NCBI GenBank assembly: GCA_964473995.1
Contig: CAYYRB010000029.1
Coordinates: 1-26,794 of the forward strand
DNA: 26,794 nt
Direction of reading: 5' to 3'
From: JAKRSD01 sp964473995
GTDB lineage: Bacteria > Bacteroidota > Bacteroidia > CAIKAF01
Below, piece after piece: positions 8,157 to 15,809 of the stretch. How positions within the stretch are numbered: the stretch's first letter is position 1; each line of letters begins with the position of its first letter. Under the pieces are notes generated by a model, which ran no database searches, was not told the origin of the DNA, and saw only the letters and a list, made by a program, of their open reading frames with translations. The translations under genes were made by a program, and so were the position numbers.

Positions 8157-8166
8157 GCAAGAATAA

Positions 8167-8955
8167 ATGATTGTTTCGCTCAAGGGGAAAACGGCATTGG
8201 TATGCGGAGGGAGTGACGGCATAGGCAAGGCATCGGCCATGGCCTTGGCTGATGCAGGCGCACGCGTTGTTTTGGCGGCAAGAGACAAGGAGAAATTAGC
8301 GAAATCTCTGGCCGAGCTTCCGGTTCCGTTTGGTCAGCACCACCGGATAATTTCGCTGGACATGAATGAACCCGAAAATGCCGCAAAGGCCGTTCAGGAA
8401 TTACTTGCTGAATTGGGAGAGGTGCATATTCTCATAAACAATGCAGGAGGGCCTCCGGGTGGTCCTATTACCGAGGCTTACGCTGATCAATTTCTCTTGG
8501 CTTTTGAACGTTTGTTAATCTCAGCGCAGCTGATTACCCGGGCTTGTTTCCCTTACATGAAAGAGTCCGGTTACGGGCGTATTATCAATATTATCTCCAC
8601 ATCGGTAAAAGCACCCCTGCATGGTTTGGGTGTAAGTAATTCCATACGCGGTGCGGTGGCCAACTGGGCCAAAACGTGGGCTAATGAAACGGCTCACTTG
8701 GGTATTACCGTAAATAACGTGCTTCCCGGAGCCACGCTTACTTCAAGGTTAAGCGGTATAATATCCGCCAAGGCATCAAAAAGTGGAAAATCGGAAACTG
8801 AAATCACCGATGAAATGCTGAGTGAAATTCCCGCCGGGCGTTTCGGAACTCCCGAGGAGGTGGCTTCCGCGGTAGTATTTTTAGCCTCAGAGCAGGCGGC
8901 TTATGTTACGGGGATAAATTTGCCTGTTGACGGAGGCCGTACTCCAAACCTGTAA
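8167..8955 (+). CDS. SDR-family oxidoreductase, non-canonical active site
   Basis: The 262-residue Rossmann-fold protein has the cofactor loop CGGSDGIG (13-20), NNAGG (91-95), the conserved Ser at 144-146 (STS), the PGA segment after VNNVL, and the C-terminal VTGINLPVDGG, as in 3-oxoacyl-ACP-reductase-like SDRs. The usual Tyr-x3-Lys pair is absent: at the expected spacing from S144 the sequence is S157-N-S-I-R161. This matches a known subgroup of reductase-like SDRs in which SN..R replaces YxxxK, so it is not an isolated mutation. The substrate is unknown. Its divergent partner is 3-hydroxyanthranilate dioxygenase, which makes a role in kynurenine catabolism plausible. It ends 1 bp from the convergent response-regulator gene. 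Confidence 0.85.
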   Translation: MIVSLKGKTALVCGGSDGIGKASAMALADAGARVVLAARDKEKLAKSLAELPVPFGQHHRIISLDMNEPENAAKAVQELLAELGEVHILINNAGGPPGGPITEAYADQFLLAFERLLISAQLITRACFPYMKESGYGRIINIISTSVKAPLHGLGVSNSIRGAVANWAKTWANETAHLGITVNNVLPGATLTSRLSGIISAKASKSGKSETEITDEMLSEIPAGRFGTPEEVASAVVFLASEQAAYVTGINLPVDGGRTPNL

Positions 8956-8956
8956 T

Positions 8957-9673
8957 TCAGGCGGCAGATTGCCCGGGAACAAGCAGTTTGAATCCTTTTC
9001 CGTGGATATTTAAAATTTCCAACTCCGGATCGTCCTTCAGGTATTTTCTCAATTTGGTGATATATACATCCATGCTTCGGGCATTGAAATAAGAGTCATC
9101 ATGCCATATGGCTTTGAGCGCGTAATTTCTGTCGAGAACCCGGTTTGAACTTTCACAAAGCAGGCGAAGTAGTTCAGATTCTTTGGATGTTAATTTTTTC
9201 GGTTCCTGGTTCTCGATAATCAGCGTTTGCTTGAGAGAATCAAACGTGTATTTCCCTAATTGGAAAGTTCCCTGTTCTCCTTTTTCAAATGGATTGAAAG
9301 AAGCCCTTTTCAATATGGCTTTTATTCGAAGGAGAAGCTCTTCCATGTTGAACGGCTTGGTCAGATAATCATCCGCTCCGGATTGAAATCCTTCAATTTT
9401 ATCGTCAGGCATGGATTTAGCCGAGAGGAAAATAATGGGAATGTTTTTATTGACCATTCGAATTTCCCTGGCCAAGGTGAAACCGTCTTTCAGCGGCATC
9501 ATCACATCCAGAATACACAGATCGAATGATTCGGTGGTAAATGCATCGAACGCTGCCTGTCCGTTTTCGCATAATTTGGTATCGAATCCTTTGGCATTGA
9601 GATAATCCCTTAAAAGGCTCCCTAAATTTACCTCATCCTCTGCCAGCAATATGCGGGTTGTTTCCATTTTCAT
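8957..9673 (-). CDS. rprY: OmpR/PhoB-type response regulator, RprY-like
   Basis: This 238-residue DNA-binding response regulator has an N-terminal receiver with acidic pair E12/D13, phospho-acceptor D56 (LDVMMP), S84 and K106 (LTKPF). The C-terminal winged-helix domain has the trans_reg_C signature (LTSKESELLRLLCE, RSMDVYITKLRKYL, GKGFKL). Length and architecture match RprY of Bacteroides, a stress-linked regulator, but the exact symbol is by resemblance. It follows the histidine kinase gene on the same strand after 23 bp, so the pair is probably one transcript. Two close Met codons (residues 1 and 3) make the start uncertain by two residues. The stop lies 1 bp from the convergent SDR stop. 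Confidence 0.9.
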   Translation of the reverse strand: MKMETTRILLAEDEVNLGSLLRDYLNAKGFDTKLCENGQAAFDAFTTESFDLCILDVMMPLKDGFTLAREIRMVNKNIPIIFLSAKSMPDDKIEGFQSGADDYLTKPFNMEELLLRIKAILKRASFNPFEKGEQGTFQLGKYTFDSLKQTLIIENQEPKKLTSKESELLRLLCESSNRVLDRNYALKAIWHDDSYFNARSMDVYITKLRKYLKDDPELEILNIHGKGFKLLVPGQSAA

Positions 9674-9696
9674 GCCTCAAATGTACTACTAAGTGA

Positions 9697-11220
9697 TTAT
9701 TTTTTTTCTTGATTCAACGGGAATCTGACCGTGAACCGGGCTCCTTTTCCTAATTCGCTTTTTACCATTATTTCCCCTTTGTGGTGATCAACAATTGATT
9801 TTACGTAATTAAGACCTAATCCATAGCCCTTTACGTTATGAACGTTTCCGGTGCTTACCCGGTATAATTTTTCGAATATTTTTTTCTGATCATCTTTGCT
9901 GATACCTATACCTTCATCCTCCACCCAGATCAGCATAGAATCATCTTTGATTTCCGTTCCCACCGTTATGGATGCGTTTTTAGCATCGGGTTTTCCGTAC
10001 TTAATGGCATTATCCAACAGATTAAATAACATATTGATGAAATGGGTTTCATCGGCATCCAGCAGGTCGGGATTGGCATGTAATTTTTTAATTATTCTGA
10101 TTTTCTTTTCCTGAATGCGCATTTTTAAGCTGTTCAATGCACTTTCTATTTTTTCGTGCACATGAATCCGGGATATATTAAGTTTCAAATCCGCCTTTTC
10201 CATAACGGCAGATTGAAGAATATTTTCCACCAGCCCTCCCAGTCGTTTATTTTCCTGGGAGATGACATTCAGGTAATTGGTGCGGATGCCTTCCACCCGT
10301 GCCATGTCTTCATCATTTAGTGCCTGGCAGGCTAGGGAAATTATGGATATAGGGGTTTTTAATTCATGGGTGATGTTGTTGATGAGGTCGTTTTTCATAT
10401 CGGATAATCGTTTCTGTTTGTAAATGATGCGCACAGAGTAAATAAAAACAAGAATGATTACAAGAATGATGAGTATGGTGGTAACCACCAAAAAGAGGAT
10501 ATTCCGTATGATGAATTGGTTTTTTTGGGGGAAATGAACCGAAAGCATTATCGCATTTTTCAATCCTATGTAGTAAAGCGGGACCTGAAACGAGCTGTAC
10601 ACAAAAAGGGAATTATCCGAATTATCGGCATGTGCGAAGGAGTTGTTGAAGTTGTTATATACGCCGATTTCAAACGGAGTGCTAATTCCTTTTATCAACA
10701 ATTCCTCATGAAGGGTGGTATCTATCAATTCAATGTTTAGATCGCGGTCGCTGTAGGAAAGATATCCGAACAGCAGGTCTTTAAAAATGGATTTTAATTG
10801 ATCCGGATTTTCCTCCAGCATCTGGATATTTCCGCCAAAACGTTCAAGAATTCTCCCCGGATTTTCACCTGCAATATCAGGGGAAGGGGCCAAGGTTGTT
10901 TGGAGTTCACTGTTCGGGCCGGGCGGAATGTTAAAAACCGAGTCTGCGGAAACGGAAATATCGGTTTGCAGGGAATCCAGGCTGTTGATGATATCTTGTT
11001 GCACATCAGCCAAATTAATCCGTTTATTTACCTGCTGTTCGATGTGGTTTCTTTCCATCCGGTAGCGTACGTTGAGCATGGCTTCTTTCACGGATTGCTC
11101 AAACCGGTTGTTTTCTCCTGAATAGGCCCCGTGAAGCAGATAAATCTGCATCCCCGTAAGAAGGGAAAGGGCAACCGCCATAAGGATGATTATATGCGCT
11201 ATCGAAAAATAACGACTCAT
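9697..11220 (-). CDS. rprX: Sensor histidine kinase, RprX-like
   Basis: A 507-residue membrane kinase and partner of the downstream regulator. TM1 spans about residues 8-28, a periplasmic sensor of about 205 residues follows, and TM2 spans about 239-262. The dimerisation domain has H285 in NNITHELKTP. The ATPase domain has the N box (N400/N404, FNLLDNAIKYG), G1 box D435-x-G-I-G and G2 box GYGLGL (465-470). The cytoplasmic part lies directly after TM2, with no HAMP, PAS or receiver domain. The ATG at 11220 precedes a good TM helix. However, an intrinsic terminator on the same strand ends only 3 nt upstream, so transcript origin and start codon need care. A read-through frame across the N gap that appears to fuse it to the CotH-kinase gene is an artefact of unknown bases. 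Confidence 0.92.
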   Translation of the reverse strand: MSRYFSIAHIIILMAVALSLLTGMQIYLLHGAYSGENNRFEQSVKEAMLNVRYRMERNHIEQQVNKRINLADVQQDIINSLDSLQTDISVSADSVFNIPPGPNSELQTTLAPSPDIAGENPGRILERFGGNIQMLEENPDQLKSIFKDLLFGYLSYSDRDLNIELIDTTLHEELLIKGISTPFEIGVYNNFNNSFAHADNSDNSLFVYSSFQVPLYYIGLKNAIMLSVHFPQKNQFIIRNILFLVVTTILIILVIILVFIYSVRIIYKQKRLSDMKNDLINNITHELKTPISIISLACQALNDEDMARVEGIRTNYLNVISQENKRLGGLVENILQSAVMEKADLKLNISRIHVHEKIESALNSLKMRIQEKKIRIIKKLHANPDLLDADETHFINMLFNLLDNAIKYGKPDAKNASITVGTEIKDDSMLIWVEDEGIGISKDDQKKIFEKLYRVSTGNVHNVKGYGLGLNYVKSIVDHHKGEIMVKSELGKGARFTVRFPLNQEKK

Positions 11221-11223
11221 TAC

Positions 11224-11255
11224 AAAAAAAAGAGGAAGATAATTTACCTTCCTCT
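11224..11255 (-). terminator. Rho-independent terminator of the CotH-kinase gene
   Basis: On the minus strand an 8-bp perfect stem (AGAGGAAG with CTTCCTCT) around a 9-nt A/T-rich loop is followed directly by seven T residues. It lies after the expected end of the upstream CotH-kinase gene and ends 3 nt before the histidine kinase ATG. Confidence 0.8.
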
Positions 11256-11256
11256 C

Positions 11257-11356
11257 NNNNNNNNNNNNNNNNNNNNNNNNNNNNNNNNNNNNNNNNNNNN
11301 NNNNNNNNNNNNNNNNNNNNNNNNNNNNNNNNNNNNNNNNNNNNNNNNNNNNNNNN
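11257..11356. other. Assembly gap of 100 N
   Basis: Exactly 100 undetermined bases, the conventional length for a scaffold gap of unknown size. It falls inside the type B sorting domain of the CotH-kinase gene. By comparison with the same domain in the first gene, about 70 codons (roughly 210 nt) after the last visible residue are missing. The true gap is therefore probably longer than 100 bases. Confidence 0.95.
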
Positions 11357-14205
11357 TAAACTACTCGGAATATACCGTTGAGAGGGTCATTGTTCGGAGA
11401 AAAGGAATTGGGGACAAAAACCATCGGATTGGGGCGTATTTCGACGGGCATTTCTTCAAAATAGGCGGTGAGCGTATCAGCCTGATTGATTTTAAACGAG
11501 ACAGATGAGGCGGTGGTTGACGGGGCCAGATTATGTTGCTGTATGGTCCAGTTCGTGAATTGGTATCCATTCGATGGAATGGCATCGGCCGCCACGGTGG
11601 TGTTTGAATCTAAAACGGCACTGTATGGGTAAACGTTAATCAGAAAGTTGTTTAAGTTCACTTTGCCTCCGCCTGCGGGAACCACGTTCACTACCAAAGG
11701 AAACTCAGAGGGGGCAGGCGGTTCGATGATCGGTATCAGTTTAAAGTGGGCAATAAGTGTATCAGCCTCGGTAATGACAAAGTTTCCCGGGGTGGTGGTG
11801 TCATTGGGCAAGATCACGTGGTTATTCAATTCCCAATAATCAAATTCGTAGCCCGCTACCGGGGTGGCGATCAGATTAAGGTTTGTATTTTCAAAATAGG
11901 TACCTGTCCAGGGGTAAGCCGGAGGAGTAAATCCGGCCACGTTTACGTTGCCGGAGAGTGGTGGATTTACGGTCACGGTCAACTCAAATTCCGGCGGAGC
12001 TTCCTGAACAAAGTGTGCTATGATCGTATCCGGACCGGTAATTCTGGTAAGGGCATTGGGGTTCAACGTGTCGGGGTTGATGGTTGATGTGCCGTTGGCA
12101 GATTCCCAATAATCAAAAACCCAGCCTGCATTGGCAAATGCATTGGTGATTATGTCAATGTTGCCGTAATAGGTTCCGGCATAAGGATAAGCGGTAGGGA
12201 ATAAGGAGTTCACCTGCAAAGTACCCGCACCTATCGGATCTACCGTAAATACGGTAGGGTATGGCCCTTCTACATCATAACAATCCACCATGCCATCCTG
12301 AATTTCCACGCAGCGCTGCAGGATGAAATTTTTGAGTTGTTGTACATGCCCGTTGTAGGTGTTGATATTTCCTCCCCAGCGGGCTATCTGTCCGGGCATT
12401 TCCGGTCCAAATACGGCGAGCATGCTGTCCAGCGCGGCTATCATGAATGGGCAGCTGAAGGTGGTATTTCCCAAGTCAATGTAGCGGGAAACATAATATT
12501 GATAAACCATGGGGTTTTCATCAATCAATTTGGTAAGAATCTGAGTATGACCCTGCCCCCCAGGGTTGGGGAGCGCTTCCGCGTTACAAGGATCCGCCGT
12601 AGGCGAAGTGTTGGGCACTCCCGTATAGTTGAAGTAGTGACCGAAGGTGGCATCCATATCCCACAACGCATAGGTCCATTTGGATCTGGGGTTCGTGGCG
12701 GGCGTATTGATGCCTCTCCACCAGGCTGTATTCCAGTTCAACCAGTCGGTACAAACCGTGTAGGAATTAATGCAGAAATAATCGATGAGGCTTCTCCAGT
12801 TGTATTGGGCATCCACCTGGGCAAAATTGGCCGGGTTGCCCATATTGTTGTTTTGAATGAATTGACGAAGAGCAGCCCAATCATCTTGTGCCTGGACTCC
12901 CCCGTAATCAGCCCAGGTTCCGCCCCATGTTTTCAGGTACTGAATGTTAGGCTCTTCTATACCGTAATAATGTTCTATGTAATCCTTATCATCTGCTTTT
13001 TCACGAATTTCATAGATGCCCCAGAATTGACCGTTTTTGTAAAGCACCACGGATTCTGAGGTTCTTTCGTCCAACTCCAGATCTCCTAAAATGGAAAGAG
13101 TGTGCACATAGGCGTCACGAACATAAGCACCATCCTCAAACGGATAATTGTCATTGGCCCCAGGTTTTAAAATAATACGGTCAAACTTGTCCCGATTTTT
13201 TACGGGGAAAATTTGGTAATCGATTTCCTCTGAGTAGCCGAATTTATCTCTTACGATGTAATCAATTCCCCGTTGAGGATAGGCCCAAGAATCATTCCCG
13301 TGTTCATTGGCTTGCCCATATGTTTTCTCTAAAAGTGTACCCGTATTGGAGAAATATTCCATGCCGCAATCGGGCTCATTTTGGGTTCCGTTGAAAAGCT
13401 GGTTCAGGGGTTGATCTCCCCATAAAGAAACGATGGGAATAACATGGCTCACGCCGATAAAATACGTGTGTGTTTCCGTGAACCCGGCAAGTATACCGGG
13501 ATTTGTGCTAAATGCACGTGCGCGCAATACGGTAGTGTTGTTGATGGCAATCGGTCCGCTGTATAATGTGGATGTCGCGGTCGGGGTAGATCCGTTGGTC
13601 GTGTAACGGATAGTTAATGAAGGATCGGTGGTGGTAAGGGTGACGTTGACGGGTCCGGCATAAATACCTCCGGTCAGGCTCATGTTAGGTCGTTCTGCGT
13701 ATGAAACAGTCGTTCCGTTCGCGGCATTGGGCGTTGGGGTGGTGAAAACTCCCCAGGTGGCGCCTCCGTCTCCCGATCTGCCTCTGGATTGATTTCTGAA
13801 GCATCTTCTCACATTGGTGGAATCCAAAATGGTTCCGGCGGGATCAGCTAAAATCACATGGTCATTACCTTCGCTTTGTGTAAGCCCGAAGTTGGTATGG
13901 TATGGCCCGGTGGTAATGTTCCTTCCGGAGCACCATATCAGTATTCTTCCACCTGGGTTCAAATTGATGGCCGGAATTTGCCACTTCTGAATGTCGGCTA
14001 CCTTGTCACTGAGCCAATATCCATTAAGGTTTACAGCTGCCGCTCCTGCATTATACAATTCAATCCAGTCTGAATTTTCTCCGAAATTGTCTGTATTCAC
14101 AGCCACGTTAGCTGCACAATACTCATTAATGAGCACTTGGGCTTCTGCTTTGTTCGCTTTGGCTGAAGCAATCAGAATTACAAATAATATGACAAGCTTT
14201 TTCAT
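11357..14205 (-). CDS. Secreted CotH-kinase protein with lamin-tail and InlB-like repeats (3' partial)
   Basis: About 949 residues are visible before the gap. Domains in order: signal peptide (MKKLVILFVILIASA, cleavage near AEAQ at 23); lamin-tail domain (VLINEYCAAN, DWIELYN, GYWLSD, about 24-150); chitobiase C-terminal-like segment (TIRYTTNGSTPT); CotH kinase domain (about 280-640) with LKPGANDN, YVRDAYVH, YEIREKADD and the metal-binding WDMDATFG (D516, D518); three InlB/divergent Bacterial_repeat units with FDYWE or FTNWT cores; and the beginning of a T9SS type B sorting domain (VFVPNSFSPNND). CotH kinases phosphorylate secreted proteins, as in spore coats, but the targets of Bacteroidota members are unknown. 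The start at 14205 was preferred to 14229 because it gives a clean signal peptide. The 161-bp region up to 14366 separates it from the divergent dehydrogenase gene. Confidence 0.9.
11450..12255 (-). repeat. Three InlB-like coding repeats, about 260 nt each
   Basis: Within the CotH-kinase gene three diverged units lie at about 12010-12255, 11739-11990 and 11450-11707. Each begins with a V-x-P-x-x-x-G-x-V/L hairpin, followed by a YPY/YPW segment and then a G-x-x-F-x-x-W core (FDYWE, FDYWE, FTNWT). Each closes with ADTL/DTIIAHF or a similar strand. This is the divergent InlB B-repeat type often seen between catalytic and sorting domains. Unit edges are approximate. Confidence 0.75.
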
Positions 14206-14352
14206 GTGGGGCAGCAAAATAAACCTCAAAATTGATAATAAATCGCTTAATTAACAAGTGCTTCTACAAAAATGTTTTCTTGTTTTTGTGGTAGAACTCT
14301 TCCATATTCTTGAGCTGAAAAATGGAATAGATGATGGTGTTTTTTTAACGTT

Positions 14353-14360
14353 TACCTTTG
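14353..14360 (+). promoter_or_regulatory. -7 promoter element for the dehydrogenase operon
   Basis: TACCTTTG is an exact TAnnTTTG match that ends only 6 bp before the ATG at 14367, so the transcript would start at or next to the start codon. No clear -33 TTG is seen. The rest of 14206-14366 is A/T-rich and contains one weak A/U-rich inverted repeat (arms about 14264-14272 and 14283-14291) of unknown meaning. Confidence 0.5.
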
Positions 14361-14366
14361 AAGCCT

Positions 14367-15809
14367 ATGTTGACCATCAAAAATTTTGTAAACGGCCTCT
14401 ATTTCGAGCCTTCAGAGACGGCCTTTATTCCGGTGTATGAGCCGGCCACGGGAACACAATATGCCCGCATCCCCGAATCGGGTTCTGAGGCGGTTGAGTC
14501 GGCTTTTCGTGCTGCCCGGTCGGCATTTCCTGAATGGAAAAACCGCAAAGGCGAGGAGCGTTTTCTTATTCTTGAGCGGATTGCACGGCTTATCGAAGAA
14601 AATCATGAAGCCTTGGCCAAAGCCGAATCTAGGGACACGGGTAAACCTATTTGGCTCACCCGTAAGGTGGATATTTACCGGGCTGCTGCCAATTTTCGCT
14701 TTTTTGCTGCGGCTGCTTTGCAATTTTCCTCTGAATCGCATTTTACCGAGGGAGAGGCCATTAACTATACGCTACGCCGTCCAATTGGGGTGGTGGGGTG
14801 CATTTCGCCTTGGAATCTACCGCTCTACCTGTTTACCTGGAAAATAGCGCCCGCTTTGGCTGCCGGGAACACGGTGGTGGCCAAACCCAGTGAAGTTACG
14901 CCGGTAACTGCATACATGTTGGCAGATATCTGCCGTCAGGCCGGATTGCCGCCGGGCGTTTTGAATATCATTCATGGTACGGGTGCCATCACCGGAAAGG
15001 CCATTGTAGAGCATCCGGAAATAAAGGCCATTTCCTTCACCGGTGGTACTGCCACGGGTGCCGAAATTGCCCGTACGGCCGCACCCATGTTTAAAAAACT
15101 GTCTCTGGAACTCGGCGGCAAAAATCCCAACCTCATATTTGCCGATTGCAACATGGAGGAGGCTGTTGAAACTTCCGTTCGTGCGGCTTTTACCAATCAG
15201 GGACAGATCTGCCTATGTGGCTCACGGATTTTTGTGGAGCGTTCCGTTTTCGATGAGTTTACCGGGCAATTTTTGGAAAAAGTGAAGGGTTTACAAGTCG
15301 GCCCCCCGTCAGATGAATCGAATTTTATGGGAGCCATCGTTTCGGAAGCGCACCTGGAAAAAATCAAGTACTATGTAAAACTCGCGCAGGAAGAAGGCGG
15401 ATTCATTGCCGCGGGAGGCAAGTCGCCTGATACGGTAGCCGGCTTTGAGTCTGGCTGGTATTTTGAACCTACCGTTATCCTTAATTTAAGTCATTCCTGT
15501 CGGGCGGCTTCTGAAGAAATTTTTGGGCCGGTGGTCACCATCATCCCTTTTGATGATGAAGAGCAGGCCTTACAGTTTGCCAACTACGGCCGCTATGGTC
15601 TGGCCTCCATGATATGGACCAACAACCTTCAACGTGCCCACCGGCTCGCCGAAAGAATAGAATGCGGCATTGTCTGGGTAAACTGCTGGATGCTCCGCGA
15701 TTTGCGGACTCCCTTTGGCGGAATGAAAGATTCCGGTGTGGGCCGCGAAGGCGGTTTTGAGGCCATGCGTTTTTTCACGGAACCTAAAAATGTGTGTATT
15801 AAGTACTGA
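14367..15809 (+). CDS. 2-aminomuconic 6-semialdehyde dehydrogenase (ALDH8A1-like)
   Basis: This 480-residue NAD-dependent aldehyde dehydrogenase would oxidise 2-aminomuconic semialdehyde to 2-aminomuconate in kynurenine catabolism. Catalytic residues are in place: N150 (SPWN), K173 (VAKPSE), E248 (LELGGK) and nucleophile C282 (FTNQGQICLCGSR). The line of evidence for the substrate is strong resemblance to vertebrate ALDH8A1 along the whole chain: ENF/KNF-x-x-G start, ISPWNLPLYL-TWKIAPA, GQICLC, and NCWMLRDLRTPFGGMKDSG near the end, the Trp/Arg pattern of muconic-semialdehyde enzymes. A 2-hydroxymuconic semialdehyde dehydrogenase is the main alternative, but the 3-hydroxyanthranilate dioxygenase nearby favours the aminomuconic substrate. 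The ATG at 14367 was chosen over an in-frame TTG at 14358. Its TGA overlaps the next ATG (TGATG), so it is coupled to the gamma-glutamyltransferase gene. Confidence 0.9.
   Translation: MLTIKNFVNGLYFEPSETAFIPVYEPATGTQYARIPESGSEAVESAFRAARSAFPEWKNRKGEERFLILERIARLIEENHEALAKAESRDTGKPIWLTRKVDIYRAAANFRFFAAAALQFSSESHFTEGEAINYTLRRPIGVVGCISPWNLPLYLFTWKIAPALAAGNTVVAKPSEVTPVTAYMLADICRQAGLPPGVLNIIHGTGAITGKAIVEHPEIKAISFTGGTATGAEIARTAAPMFKKLSLELGGKNPNLIFADCNMEEAVETSVRAAFTNQGQICLCGSRIFVERSVFDEFTGQFLEKVKGLQVGPPSDESNFMGAIVSEAHLEKIKYYVKLAQEEGGFIAAGGKSPDTVAGFESGWYFEPTVILNLSHSCRAASEEIFGPVVTIIPFDDEEQALQFANYGRYGLASMIWTNNLQRAHRLAERIECGIVWVNCWMLRDLRTPFGGMKDSGVGREGGFEAMRFFTEPKNVCIKY

Noticed and set aside
11131..11508. 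Plus-strand frame spanning the N gap
   Set aside because: It depends on the unknown bases and is antisense to two real genes.
12337..13059. 240-codon plus-strand frame inside the CotH-kinase gene
   Set aside because: It lies entirely opposite the well-conserved kinase domain and shows no domain, signal or promoter.
9697..14229. A single 1510-codon frame fusing the CotH-kinase protein to the histidine kinase
   Set aside because: The frame stays open only because N bases are untranslated. A terminator between the two and a truncated sorting domain show two separate genes.
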